From Rhodanobacter sp. (GTDB lineage: Bacteria > Pseudomonadota > Gammaproteobacteria > Xanthomonadales > Rhodanobacteraceae), in assembly GCA_004322005.1 (NCBI GenBank), contig SCRF01000028.1:1-56729 (forward strand): a DNA stretch of 56,729 nucleotides, given 5' to 3'. Shown here one piece after another: positions 7,987 through 18,751 of the stretch (the first letter of the stretch is position 1; each line of letters starts with the position of its first letter). Made by a program: the position numbers and the translations under genes. A model generated the notes under the pieces. It did not search any database. It was given only the letters and a program-made list of their open reading frames with translations, and was not told where the DNA came from.

Positions 7987-9423
7987 TCAGGCCGGTGCCC
8001 ATGTCACGCTGAAGCGGGCGCCACCAAGTTCCGGTGATCGATCGACCACCAGCTCCGCCTGGTAGGCATGCACGATGTCCTGCACGATCGACAGGCCGAT
8101 GCCATGCCCCTGGACCCGCTCGTCGCCACGCACCCCGCGCTGCAGGACACGCTCGATCTTGTCCGGCTCGATGCCGGGACCGTCGTCTTCCACGCTCAAC
8201 CACAGCCCCGGTCGCCGCCGGCCGGGTTGCCGTTGCGTCTTCACCACCAGCAGCACGCGGTGGCGCGACCACTTGAAGGCATTCTCCAGCAGGTTGCCCA
8301 TCAGCTCCAGCAGGTCGCCCTGCTCGCCGTAGAACACCGCACCCTCCTCGATGTCGAATTCGCAGAGTACATTTTTGGCGGCATGGACCTTCTCCAGGCT
8401 TTGCACCAGATCCTCGGCATGCCCGGCGATCGGCACCGCGCTGGCGAAAGTCTGCCGGCCCGAAGTGGCGGCACGCGACAACTGGTAGGCGACCAGTTCA
8501 TCCATCCGGCGCACCTGCTCGAGCACGCCATGGCGCAGAGACGACTCCCCGGCATCCGCCGATTCGAGCTGCGAGCGGATCACCGCCAGCGGCGTCTTCA
8601 GGCTGTGCGCCAGGTCGGCCAGCGTGTGGCGGTAACGCTGACGCTGTTCGCGTTCGTTTTCGATGAACGCGTTGATGCGTTCGGTCAGGCCGGTCAACTC
8701 CAGCGGATACTGGCTGTCCAGGTGCTCGCTGTCGCCGCGCTCGACCCGGCTCATGTCGCTGGCCACCTTGCGCAATGGCGTCAGGCTCCAGCGCAGCAGC
8801 AACAGTTGCAGCACGATCAGCATCACCCCGAGGATCGACAGCCAGATCGCCAGCGTGCGGCGGAACACCGCATTGGCACCTTCGAACTGGTCCTCGGTCT
8901 GCGCCACCATCACGGTGAGCCGCACCGACTTCTTCGCCGGCGCGTCCAGCGCCACGCCGTAGCTGTAGTAATACAGGCGCCCCATGCGCGTATCGACCGG
9001 GCCGACGAACTGGCTCTGGCCCGGCGCCAGCGGTTTGAGAAAGGTGAAATCGCGACCGATCGCCGACGACGATTCCCAGCGATAGCCGTGATCGCCCAGC
9101 GCCACCGCATACAGCCCGGAACCGGGCCGCGAGAAATTCGGATCCGGCACCGTGTCCGGCGGCAACAGCCGTCCATACCGGTTGATGTCGGTGCTGGTGA
9201 TGTATGCGATGGCAAAATTCTGCAGGCGATCGCGCAGCGTGCTCAAGGCGCGCTCCTTGTTCGCCTGCGACAGGGTCAGACCGACCAGCCCGAGAAAGCC
9301 GGCCAGCACGAACCCGGTCGCGACCGCCGCGCGCGCCGCCAGTGACAGCGGGCGGCGCGACGACGCGGGGTCATTCGTCGTCGCCGTCGGTGCGCGGGAT
9401 GGCAAAGCGGTATCCGCGTCCAC
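7987..9423 (-). CDS. phoQ: PhoQ-like sensor histidine kinase
   Basis: Membrane sensor kinase that should phosphorylate the response regulator encoded immediately upstream. The order is: membrane segment 1 (about 30-52), periplasmic sensor region, membrane segment 2 (about 195-215, WLSILGVMLIVLQLLLL), HAMP-like linker, H box DLAHSLKTPLAVI with the phospho-accepting His near 271, N box NLLENAFKW and G1 box DDGPGIEPD. The frame starts at a GTG at 9423 inside the regulator gene (53-base overlap); that start is the weakest point, and a TTG at 9405 is possible. The PhoQ name rests on overall resemblance to Xanthomonas PhoQ. Confidence 0.85.
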   Translation of the reverse strand: MDADTALPSRAPTATTNDPASSRRPLSLAARAAVATGFVLAGFLGLVGLTLSQANKERALSTLRDRLQNFAIAYITSTDINRYGRLLPPDTVPDPNFSRPGSGLYAVALGDHGYRWESSSAIGRDFTFLKPLAPGQSQFVGPVDTRMGRLYYYSYGVALDAPAKKSVRLTVMVAQTEDQFEGANAVFRRTLAIWLSILGVMLIVLQLLLLRWSLTPLRKVASDMSRVERGDSEHLDSQYPLELTGLTERINAFIENEREQRQRYRHTLADLAHSLKTPLAVIRSQLESADAGESSLRHGVLEQVRRMDELVAYQLSRAATSGRQTFASAVPIAGHAEDLVQSLEKVHAAKNVLCEFDIEEGAVFYGEQGDLLELMGNLLENAFKWSRHRVLLVVKTQRQPGRRRPGLWLSVEDDGPGIEPDKIERVLQRGVRGDERVQGHGIGLSIVQDIVHAYQAELVVDRSPELGGARFSVTWAPA

Positions 9424-10063
9424 GTACCGTCTCGATGGGTTTGAGGGTGCCTTCCGGATCGAGCTTGCGCCGCAACCGGCCGATGAACACTTCGAGCACG
9501 TTGGAATCGCGGTCGAAATCCTGCTGGTAGATATGTTCGGTAAGGTCGGCCTTGGAGACCAGCTCGCCGGCGTGCAGCATCAGGTATTCCAGCACCTTGT
9601 ACTCGTAGCTGGTCAGGTCGACCAGCTTGCCTTCCACCGTCACCGACTGCGCGGTGGTGTCCAGCTTGATCATGCCGCAGGCCAGGATCGGCTTGGACCA
9701 GCCGCTGGCGCGGCGCACCAGCGCGTTGATGCGCGCCAGCAACTCCTCCACATGGAACGGCTTCACCAGATAGTCGTCGGCGCCGTTCTTCAGCCCCTCG
9801 ACCTTGTCCTGCCAGCTGCCGCGCGCGGTGAGGATCAGGATCGGGTAGCGCTGGCCGTGCTCGCGCAACGCCTTGACCAGTTCCATGCCGGACATCTTGG
9901 GCAGGCCCAGGTCGATGATCGCCAGGTCGAACGGCACTTCACGGCCGAGGTAGATGCCTTCCTCGCCGTCCTGCGCCGCATCGACGGCAAAACCGTCGCG
10001 CTTCAGGCGTGCCGCCAGCGTCTCGCGCAACGGCGCTTCGTCCTCCACCAAAAGGATGCGCAT
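9371..10063 (-). CDS. phoP: PhoP-like OmpR-family response regulator
   Basis: A 230-residue DNA-binding response regulator. The receiver domain has the acidic pocket VEDE near residues 6-9, the phosphorylated Asp51 in DLAIIDLGLPKMSG and Lys101 in DDYLVKPF. The C-terminal OmpR/PhoB winged helix ends in RGRGYRFAIP. Its ATG directly abuts the stop of the PepSY gene, and its 3' end overlaps the kinase gene. In Xanthomonas the PhoP orthologue controls envelope and cation-stress genes, so that role is inferred here. Confidence 0.9.
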   Translation of the reverse strand: MRILLVEDEAPLRETLAARLKRDGFAVDAAQDGEEGIYLGREVPFDLAIIDLGLPKMSGMELVKALREHGQRYPILILTARGSWQDKVEGLKNGADDYLVKPFHVEELLARINALVRRASGWSKPILACGMIKLDTTAQSVTVEGKLVDLTSYEYKVLEYLMLHAGELVSKADLTEHIYQQDFDRDSNVLEVFIGRLRRKLDPEGTLKPIETVRGRGYRFAIPRTDGDDE

Positions 10064-10444
10064 TCAATGTCCCCCTCTATGACCGACATCAATGATGACC
10101 GGTTGTTGGATTGATTCAACCGGGTTGCCCCGGGGTAGGTCTGGCACCGTGTCACGGGGAACCTCGGGCACCACCGCAGGGGACGAACTGCCATGCGGGA
10201 TATCGGCCGATACCGAGATCACCCGCACATGCCCGTCCGCCGTGAGCACCTTGATGCGGTACTCCACCCGCCGGCCGATGCGATGCGGCTCGGCCGACAG
10301 CACTTTGCCGCCGGTCTGCTGCTGTACCTTGAGCACCGCCTGATCCAGCGTCACCGTCGGTGCCGGTCGCGCCGATGCCGTCGCGGCGACACCCAGCCAC
10401 AGCGATACCAGCAGAGCGAGAGTGAAATTTACGTTTTCAGTCAT
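10064..10444 (-). CDS. Secreted PepSY-domain protein upstream of phoPQ
   Basis: A 126-residue protein with a signal peptide (NFTLALLVSLWLGVAATASA) and a PepSY-like region: LDQAVLKVQQQTGGKVLSAE followed by YRIKVLTADGHVRVISV. The C-terminal tail is Pro-rich. PepSY domains are small periplasmic modules often fused to or encoded beside two-component systems and peptidases, where they are thought to modulate sensing. The stop codon abuts the phoP ATG with no spacer, so the three genes form one unit. Confidence 0.8.
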   Translation of the reverse strand: MTENVNFTLALLVSLWLGVAATASARPAPTVTLDQAVLKVQQQTGGKVLSAEPHRIGRRVEYRIKVLTADGHVRVISVSADIPHGSSSPAVVPEVPRDTVPDLPRGNPVESIQQPVIIDVGHRGGH

Positions 10445-10526
10445 GTGCGATGATCCGGCCCGACACCTGCTCAGGCCTGAAGCTTAGGCCGTCGGGGCTG
10501 AATACTGACCGGATGACCGGCGCCTG

Positions 10527-11564
<1,038 letters not shown>

Positions 11565-11692
11565 TGTCGGACATGCTCGGAAGTTCTTTACCGGGCGAAT
11601 GCTACGGCAACATCAGTGTCCGGCCCTATTTCCGTTGCGCGGCCGCCCCACCGCCATGGACGGCCATGACCGCACGGCGGATCAACGAGGCA

Positions 11693-13366
11693 TCACGCCG
11701 GCTTGGTTGCGGCGTGTTTCTTCGCTGTTGCCTTCGTCTTCGCCGCCTTTTTCGCCGTGACGGGTGTCGCGGCAGCGGGTTGCGCCACCAGCATGGGGGC
11801 CGTGTCGAGCTGCCCGGTCTGCAGTTTTCGACTTGCCTGGATCAGGTCGCACAGGGTGCCGAAGCGGCAGCAGCATTCGCGATAGCCGCTATCGGCGTCG
11901 GTGACGCCGAGCACGGCGTAGTGATGTAGACCGCGCGGCGGCAACGCGTCGGGGGTGGTGCCGGTTGATGGCCAGTCGAGCATGCTGCTGTCGGCCACCC
12001 GCGCGGGGATCAGCCAGTAGTCGCCGGTCGCGTACAGGCCGCCGGGCTCGAAGCCGATCTGGATGCCGTCTTCCAGGTCGATCGGCGCACCCTCGGCCAC
12101 CGCCACGACGCCTTGTACGCTCACCGCATCGCGCTGGTCCCAGCGGCGCAGCAGCGGGTGTTTGTGCGGATCGCTGGCAATTGGATACGGTGTGATGTTC
12201 TTCGGCACCGCGAGGGTGACGCTGCTGTCGGCAACCGCGATCGCGGCCACCTGCAGCAGCGCAAAGGCGCGCTGCGCCAGCGTGTAGTTGTCGTCCACCA
12301 GTTCGACCCAGTCGTTGACCGCCAGACCGAGGCGGGCGTCGCGCCCAGGCCCGGCCAGCGTCACCGTCAGCTGCGCGCTGCCGTCGGCCGCCGCGGCGCC
12401 GAGGGCGCTGCTGGCGATCGGGAATACCACCGAGCCGTTCTCGCGCGACCACTTGAAGCTGGCGCCGGTCGTCGCCGCGTTCACACCGCCGGCAAGGCCG
12501 CCCTGGTGGATCTCGACCCGATACAGCTGGTTTTCGCAGCCGCGGTAGCGCGCGTCGGCGGCGATCACGCACGGATCGCTGTCGGCCTCGACCGGCCCCA
12601 GCTGGGCGCGCAGCCCGGGCAGCGCATAAGCCGTGCGTGCGCCCAGCAGTTGCCGCAGCAGCATGCAGGGATCGTTATTGCCCGCACCGGTGCCCGTGTC
12701 CTTGTTGTCGATGCTGTCACGCAAGTTGCCCACGTCGATAATCTGCTGCTTGATGGCGGCGATCGCGGTGGTGTTGGTGGTGGCCTGCAGGCGCACGTTC
12801 AGCGCGGCATCGATGTCGTCCAACTGCTGGCCCGCGCGAGGCGGGTCGATCATCCGCAGTTGCCACACCACCTGCGCCCGCGAGGCGGTGCCGATGCCGT
12901 TGAGCGCGCTGTCGTCGATCGCCGGCGCCTCCACTGAACTCAGATGCCGTTCCCACACGTCCAGCCACAAGGCGTAAGTCGACGGCGGATTCTCGAAGCC
13001 GCTCTTGCCGTCGGCCACGCCGTAGTCGGGTGTCGGCGCCTGCGGCTGCATGGCGAGCGTGGATACGGCTTCGTTCACGCACAGGATGCCGTCGACGTAG
13101 AAATGTCCCGGCGCCAGCTGCCAATCGGTCAGCGGCAGGTTCTTCAGCGTGCCGCTCGTATCCGTGCTGGAGGTGGCGAGGCCGAAACCGCTGCCCGCCG
13201 CCCAGCACGGACCGACCAGATCCTGCACCAGCGCGCGCAGCAGATAGAGCTGGATGCCGGCCTGCTCGTTCCAGTCCGCCTCCAGCAGAACCCGGCCCTG
13301 TTGCTGCAGCACCTGGCTGTAATGCCGTGCCGGATCGAAGGTGACGCGTGCGAAGTCGCCTTTCAT
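11693..13366 (-). CDS. DUF6519 eCIS-associated structural protein
   Basis: Last gene of the eCIS operon, 557 residues. It opens MKGDFARVTFDPARHYSQVL and contains VLLEADWNEQ, blocks typical of DUF6519 proteins found with phage-like contractile systems. The role is unproven; a position next to baseplate/tail-tip proteins suggests a distal or fibre-related component. The extreme C-terminus is an Ala/Lys-rich tail (TAKKAAKTKATAKKHAATK), unlike the rest of the protein. The ATG at 13366 follows AGGAG and lies 10 bases after the previous stop; the frame stays open upstream in another gene's shadow. Confidence 0.88.
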   Translation of the reverse strand: MKGDFARVTFDPARHYSQVLQQQGRVLLEADWNEQAGIQLYLLRALVQDLVGPCWAAGSGFGLATSSTDTSGTLKNLPLTDWQLAPGHFYVDGILCVNEAVSTLAMQPQAPTPDYGVADGKSGFENPPSTYALWLDVWERHLSSVEAPAIDDSALNGIGTASRAQVVWQLRMIDPPRAGQQLDDIDAALNVRLQATTNTTAIAAIKQQIIDVGNLRDSIDNKDTGTGAGNNDPCMLLRQLLGARTAYALPGLRAQLGPVEADSDPCVIAADARYRGCENQLYRVEIHQGGLAGGVNAATTGASFKWSRENGSVVFPIASSALGAAAADGSAQLTVTLAGPGRDARLGLAVNDWVELVDDNYTLAQRAFALLQVAAIAVADSSVTLAVPKNITPYPIASDPHKHPLLRRWDQRDAVSVQGVVAVAEGAPIDLEDGIQIGFEPGGLYATGDYWLIPARVADSSMLDWPSTGTTPDALPPRGLHHYAVLGVTDADSGYRECCCRFGTLCDLIQASRKLQTGQLDTAPMLVAQPAAATPVTAKKAAKTKATAKKHAATKPA

Positions 13367-13376
13367 GGGAGATCTC

Positions 13377-15629
13377 CTAACTCGAGAAGAGGGTGCCGGC
13401 GTCCGTGCCGGCGGGAACGTATTCATCCAGCCGCGCCGCGAGATTCGCCTCGCGTTGCGGTTCGTACAGGTCGTGATAGACGCCCATCGCCGCGCGATCG
13501 GACGCGCCGCCGCGAATCTCCCCGCAGCAGCTGTCGGCCAGCCGCAGATAGTGCGGCGCGGGGTAACGCAGGCTGTCGAACTGCGGCACCACGCGCAGCC
13601 GTTCGCGCGCGGTCGCCGCTGCATCGCCCGCGGCGACCGCGGCCAGCGCCAGATCCGGCTGGCAGTGGAAGCGCCGGGGCGTGCGCGAGCCGTCCGGCAC
13701 GTAGCAGAAGCGCACGCAACCGTGCTGGCGCCGCAACACGCGCAACGGGCTGGCGAAGATCGCATCCTCGGCCAGCGCGATGCCATGCGCCTGCACCTCG
13801 CCGATCACCGTGCAGCGCCTGAAGCTCGCTTCCACATAGGCCACCGCCTCGTCCGGCGCACCCAGTGCGACGCGGTCCAGGCCGGTGGCATCGAGGATGC
13901 TGTCGCACAGTTGCAGCGGCGGCGGATCGCCGCGCCGCAGCGGGCTGATCACCGAGATCGCGCCCATGATGCTGTGTTCGACGCGCAGCGCGGCGCGCGT
14001 GCCGTCGAAAGTCACGCTCGGCTCGCCCGGACGCTTGGGATTGCAGTCGCAATGCAGCGCCCAGCCGGGCACCAGGGTGCAGTGACGGATCACGAGTTCG
14101 CACAGATCCTCCGTCGGCGGCGGCCCTTCGCCCTCGTCCGTCGGCCCCTGCACCTCGATGCCGCGCCCCACGATCAGCAGGCCGTCCAGCAGCACGCGGC
14201 TGCCGGCGTGGCCGCTGATGCTCAATGCGTCGGGCTGGCTGGCGCGCACGTCGAGCAGGCGCAGCACCGGCCGCGTGCGTTCGGCGGCGCGCAGCTGGAT
14301 CGCCTCGCCGACATCGAGCCGCAGATCGATGCTGCCTTCGTACACGCCGCTCTCGGCCAGCTCGACGATCAGCGCGCGCAGCGCCGGCGCGGCAGCCCTG
14401 GCCTGCGTCCACGCGGCCAGCGCGTCGGCGATGCTGGCGAAGTGGCCGGGCGGCCACGCGATCTTCGGATCGCGGTCCGGCAGCGCGGCGTGCACGACGT
14501 AGCGCGTCGCGTTTTCCAGTTCGGGCGTCACACGCCCGTATTCGCCGCCGCCCAGATCGGCGGCAAAACCGTACTGATAGGACACCCACACGCCGCGCTT
14601 GGGCCGCTGGTTGGCCGGGAACATCAACCGGCCGCGCTCGGGATCGACCGCCACGCGCCCGCGCGGCACCTGATAGCGCCAGCCGGACAGATCGGCCGGA
14701 ATCAGCGCCTCGCGCGGCACCGGCACGCCCCGACCCTTGCTCGGCCAGTCCGGCGCATGGATCAGCACGCTGTTGCCGGCGCCGTAGAGCGCGGCCGCCA
14801 CACCGGCGTAATCGGCCTGCGGACCGCGCACGGCGAAACGGTAGCGCCGCAGCGGCACCGGCAGATTGATTTCCTGCGCGATGCGGGTCGGCGTGGTTTC
14901 CTGCAGCGGACGCTGGAACAGCGGCGTGTCGTTGCCCAGGATGCTGAAGCTGAAACAGTGCGGGCCGTTTTCCTCCACGCAGTACGCCGGCGTGGTGGTC
15001 ACCGGATAACTGCGCAGGCGGAAAACGAACACGCCGACGTCCGGGATGTTGTAACGGCGGCGGCGGCGCCGACTGCCCAGGCGCCGCACGTCGACGCTGT
15101 GCGCGAACGGATCGAACGCGCCGTTCGCCCAGCCGATGCGTTGCAGCCGGCCCGGATCACGCAGGTCGGCGGTGCCGCCGCGGCGCGGGTGCTGATGGTC
15201 CAGGTGCTGCATCCAGCCGAGCCGGCGGTAGAACTCGACCGCGCGCGCCGGCCAGCCGGCCGCATCGCGGGCAAGGTCTTCCAGCAGCGACAATGTGCCT
15301 TTGCGGCGGCGCGCGTCGATCGTGTTGGCGACGTCGGCACGCGGTGCCAGCACCCGGCCGAGGCCGGACGCGCAGCCTGCCGCCGCATCGAGCGTTGCCG
15401 CTTCCGGCAGCAGCGTATAGCCGAGCAGGTCGCCGATGTACGGCACCACCCAGTCGTCGCAGGTCTCGATGAACCAGTTGTCGTACAGCCGGGCGATGTC
15501 CTGCTCCAGCACATCGGCCTGCGCGGCGAACACGCGCAGCAGGTCGCGCAGCGGGTAGCCCTGCTCCGCATCGCGCATGCGGTAGATCACGGGCAGCAGG
15601 TCGTACAGGCGATCCGGACGCGCGTTCAT
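13377..15629 (-). CDS. eCIS tail protein: gpI-like domain fused to a beta-helix-like region
   Basis: A 750-residue protein. The N-terminus (RLYDLLPVIYRMRDAEQGYP, then DNWFIETCDDWVVPYIGDLL) resembles phage tail protein I/baseplate wedge proteins. Residues of about 380-640 show a right-handed beta-helix pattern of short repeating strands with small polar turns (for example VLLDGLLIVGRGIEV, LVIRHCTLVPGWALHC, AEDAIFASPLRVLRR). A fused beta-helix on a baseplate protein could serve as a receptor-binding appendage. The start overlaps the previous stop (ATGA). The domain assignment is by eye. Confidence 0.82.
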   Translation of the reverse strand: MNARPDRLYDLLPVIYRMRDAEQGYPLRDLLRVFAAQADVLEQDIARLYDNWFIETCDDWVVPYIGDLLGYTLLPEAATLDAAAGCASGLGRVLAPRADVANTIDARRRKGTLSLLEDLARDAAGWPARAVEFYRRLGWMQHLDHQHPRRGGTADLRDPGRLQRIGWANGAFDPFAHSVDVRRLGSRRRRRRYNIPDVGVFVFRLRSYPVTTTPAYCVEENGPHCFSFSILGNDTPLFQRPLQETTPTRIAQEINLPVPLRRYRFAVRGPQADYAGVAAALYGAGNSVLIHAPDWPSKGRGVPVPREALIPADLSGWRYQVPRGRVAVDPERGRLMFPANQRPKRGVWVSYQYGFAADLGGGEYGRVTPELENATRYVVHAALPDRDPKIAWPPGHFASIADALAAWTQARAAAPALRALIVELAESGVYEGSIDLRLDVGEAIQLRAAERTRPVLRLLDVRASQPDALSISGHAGSRVLLDGLLIVGRGIEVQGPTDEGEGPPPTEDLCELVIRHCTLVPGWALHCDCNPKRPGEPSVTFDGTRAALRVEHSIMGAISVISPLRRGDPPPLQLCDSILDATGLDRVALGAPDEAVAYVEASFRRCTVIGEVQAHGIALAEDAIFASPLRVLRRQHGCVRFCYVPDGSRTPRRFHCQPDLALAAVAAGDAAATARERLRVVPQFDSLRYPAPHYLRLADSCCGEIRGGASDRAAMGVYHDLYEPQREANLAARLDEYVPAGTDAGTLFSS

Positions 15630-18600
15630 GGCGTGGCCTCCTGCAGCAGCAGTGTGTCGGGAACGTTCGGCGGCAGATAGGCGAGCTGCGCCGGGCGCAG
15701 CATACCGTCGCTGTCGTAGCGCGCGGGCAGCACCTGCACGCGCGCCGGTGGCCCGGCGGCGGTCGCGAGCGATGCGTGCATCGACGACGACGCCGCGCCG
15801 TCGCCGTTCGCGTTCGCCTCCTTGCCGCGCTCGCCGAAACCGGCCAGCAGCGTGGCTTCGTCGAGGCTGCCGAACGCGTCCACGTCGACCCACGCGACGC
15901 CGCGCACTGATTGCATGCAGGCGACGATTTCGCTGAGGTAGACGTTCTGCGCCAGCGCGCGCCGCCCGAAGCCGAACGTATCAAGCAAGGCCGCGCGCAA
16001 TAGCGGTTCGACCGCCTCCCACACATAATCGGTCGCGAGTCCGACCCTGGCGCTCACCGTCAGCGCCAGCAGTTCGCGCACGTCCAGACGCAGCGGCAGC
16101 AACGGATCGCCATAGCGCTGCAGTGCCTGCAGCAGGTTGCGATAGAGGTCGGAGGTGATGTCGACCGGCGCGTCGCCGGCACCGGCGATGGTGACCTGCA
16201 CCCTATTGCCGAGCTTGATCGCCGCCGCCTTGCCGACGCCGCCGAAGCTGCGCGCGAAGTCGGCATAGTCCGGCACCGACACCAGCCGGTCCAGCGCCAG
16301 CACCGCCAGCGGCACGTTGCGGCGCGCCTGGTCGCGGGCCTCGGCATCGGCGCCGCCGGAGGCAGGCAGCGGATTGATCACCGCCTTGACGCCGAGCGGC
16401 TTGGTCGCCACCAGGCTGATCTGCTGCGCGCGCACATTGCCCGGCGTGCCGATGCCGTTGCGATAGGTCGCCTTGATGTTCTCCACGCCGGTCGGCGCCC
16501 GCGCGCCGTGCGTGCCGTCGCCGAACTGCACGCGGGTCTTGCCGTCGTCGTCGGTGGCGGTGACGAAGCTGCGGCCGGCCGCGCCGACGAAGGCGAGGTT
16601 GCGCGTTTCGTGCCACTGCATGTCGTTGACGCGCACGCTGAGCGTGCTCTCGACGCCATCGACGGTGGCCGCCGAGACATAGGTCAGCGGCGACTGCTTC
16701 AGCGCGAACACCTGCATCGCCGTGGTGCCGTTGCCGCTGCCGAGCACTTCGTTGCGCGTCTCGCCGTGGGTGGCGCGCACCACGTTGGCGTAGATCGACA
16801 CAGTGTCGCGTTTGTAGGCGTAAGCCAAACCCTGGTTGGCGAACACCAGCGTGCTGTGCACCGTATCGCCCGGCAGCTGCGCATCCACGCCCTGCTCCAC
16901 CGCTTCGAGCATCACCAGTTCGGCGGCGCTCACCGCGTCGGTGCCGGGCACGTCGGTGCGCTGGCCTTCGACGATCGCCCAGCGGCCAGCCTTGAGGCCG
17001 TCGAGTGCGCCGTCGAGGGTGAGCCGGGTGGCGCTGTCGCCCGTGATCCGCGTCTCTGTGGCGTCCGCAGCGATGCTGCCGACGGTATCGGCGATCGCCA
17101 GTTCGGCCAGCGGCAACAGGTCGCTCTGCGCATGGACCTGTGTGGTGCGCAGCGTCGCCATGTCCGGTGCCGACCAGACCGGCGGGTCGCCGTCCGCCGC
17201 GGCATCGAACAGCGTGATGTCGGTGGTCTTGCCGCTGATGCCGTAGTCGCTGCGTGGATGCACGCGCACGCTTTTCGCCTGCGCCACGATCGGTGCCGTG
17301 TCCCCGGACTGCAGCAGCAGATAGCTGCCGGCCTGCACGCCGTCATAGGCGTTGTCCAGTTGCACGCGATCGTCCTGCTCGACCGACGTCCAGTCGCCGT
17401 CGGGTTTCGATACGTACGGCACCGCCGCTTTGGTGTCTGCGTCGGTGTTCAATCCCAGGCCCATGATCCGCTGCGCGTTGTAGCCGAACAGCGGCGCTGC
17501 CAAGCGCATCGCGTACACACCGCTGAGCGCGGGCGAAGGCTGCCCCCGCGGCACGCTGGTCCAGGCGCGGTAGAAGTTGTCGGCCAGGCGCGCCTCGAAA
17601 TTCAACAGCAGTTGCGGGCGCGTATCGCTGGCCTGGCCCAGCGCGGTGGCGACGCTGCGCTGCAGGCGCAAGCTGTTGGCCGGCTGCGGCGCCGGCATGA
17701 GGGTGAGTGCGCCGAACAACGCGCCAAAGTCAAAGAATGTTCCCATCGGCGGTGACGACGCACCGAACGCCGCGTCCACCGCGTTCTTGAAATCGTCGAT
17801 GGCCGGCGGGCCATTGGGCACGCCGTCGAATTGCGGCCCCACGAGGTCGTCGTAGCTGCCGCCGTTGTCGCCGCCCAGTAGCAGCTGCTGGCGCATGCTT
17901 TCCATGGCGCTCAACCATTGCTCGCGGTTGGGTCCGGCAGTGGAGGAACTCAGCGCGGCGATCGCCACGTGCGCCGCCGCCACGATCTGCACCGTGGCCG
18001 GATCGACCGGCTGCAGCAGCACCTTGCTGCGCTGGCTCTGCGGCTGCACTTCGATCGATTGCACCAGGCGCAGGGCCTGCACGCCGGTGGCCAGATCGTC
18101 GAACAGGAACAGCAGGCGGTCGTTCGGCTTGAGGTTGGTGGCGGTGTCGGCGACCCACAGTGCACCGAGGCCGGCGATCGTGTCGAGCGAGATGTTCTGC
18201 GGCCGGGTCAGCCGTGGCCGCAGCGCGTTCCATTCGAAGCGCGCGTCCAGCGGATCGGCGGTCTCGAACGTCTGCATCTGCTCGCCGGGGGCGGGAATCG
18301 ACTGCGCGCGCGCGCCGGCGGCGATCGTCACCGGCGGCGAGTCTTTCTCGACGGTGTAGGTGAGGTAGACGCTGGCCGCCACGCCGGGGCGCAGGCGGTA
18401 ATCGACCAGGCGCGCCAGCTCCAGCACCGAGCGCCGCTCGGTGGCGGTGCGCAGATAGCCCTCGTTGGCGATGCGCTCCTGATAGAAGCTCAGCACGTCG
18501 GCGCCGACCGCCCACGCGTCGAGCAGCGCCATCGCCGGGTCGTCGCTCGCGCGCGTGCGCAAGCCGGCCAGCGCCGGCAACGCGGCCGCGCTGAGATCGC

Positions 18601-18751
18601 GCTGCATGGTGGCGCGGAAGTCGGCGTAGCGGCCGACGCGATAACTCAGGCTGTCCAGCCCCGGCCGGTTGTACAGCGGCAACGGCGTGCCGGCGATGGC
18701 GCCGCACCCGCAGGCGCAGGCGTGCTTGCCACAGGCGCTACAGCAGCTCAT
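15626..18751 (-). CDS. Large eCIS baseplate wedge protein (gp6/baseplate J-type, second copy)
   Basis: A 1041-residue protein of the putative baseplate assembly family (Afp11/12-like, T4 gp6-related). Landmarks are ALLDAWAVGADVLSFYQERIANEGYLRTATERRSVLELARLVDYRL in pieces (about residues 70-115) and VENIKATYRNGIGTPGNV with VQFGDGTHGARAPTG in the C-terminal half. The first 17 residues are strikingly cysteine-rich (CCSACGKHACACGCG). I chose the ATG at 18751, which overlaps the upstream stop by ATGA; the frame open to 19480 is a shadow. Confidence 0.9.
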   Translation of the reverse strand: MSCCSACGKHACACGCGAIAGTPLPLYNRPGLDSLSYRVGRYADFRATMQRDLSAAALPALAGLRTRASDDPAMALLDAWAVGADVLSFYQERIANEGYLRTATERRSVLELARLVDYRLRPGVAASVYLTYTVEKDSPPVTIAAGARAQSIPAPGEQMQTFETADPLDARFEWNALRPRLTRPQNISLDTIAGLGALWVADTATNLKPNDRLLFLFDDLATGVQALRLVQSIEVQPQSQRSKVLLQPVDPATVQIVAAAHVAIAALSSSTAGPNREQWLSAMESMRQQLLLGGDNGGSYDDLVGPQFDGVPNGPPAIDDFKNAVDAAFGASSPPMGTFFDFGALFGALTLMPAPQPANSLRLQRSVATALGQASDTRPQLLLNFEARLADNFYRAWTSVPRGQPSPALSGVYAMRLAAPLFGYNAQRIMGLGLNTDADTKAAVPYVSKPDGDWTSVEQDDRVQLDNAYDGVQAGSYLLLQSGDTAPIVAQAKSVRVHPRSDYGISGKTTDITLFDAAADGDPPVWSAPDMATLRTTQVHAQSDLLPLAELAIADTVGSIAADATETRITGDSATRLTLDGALDGLKAGRWAIVEGQRTDVPGTDAVSAAELVMLEAVEQGVDAQLPGDTVHSTLVFANQGLAYAYKRDTVSIYANVVRATHGETRNEVLGSGNGTTAMQVFALKQSPLTYVSAATVDGVESTLSVRVNDMQWHETRNLAFVGAAGRSFVTATDDDGKTRVQFGDGTHGARAPTGVENIKATYRNGIGTPGNVRAQQISLVATKPLGVKAVINPLPASGGADAEARDQARRNVPLAVLALDRLVSVPDYADFARSFGGVGKAAAIKLGNRVQVTIAGAGDAPVDITSDLYRNLLQALQRYGDPLLPLRLDVRELLALTVSARVGLATDYVWEAVEPLLRAALLDTFGFGRRALAQNVYLSEIVACMQSVRGVAWVDVDAFGSLDEATLLAGFGERGKEANANGDGAASSSMHASLATAAGPPARVQVLPARYDSDGMLRPAQLAYLPPNVPDTLLLQEATP

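Noticed and set aside
13341..15680. 779-codon plus-strand frame
   Set aside because: Antisense shadow of the tail protein gene; composition is untypical and there is no ribosome binding site.
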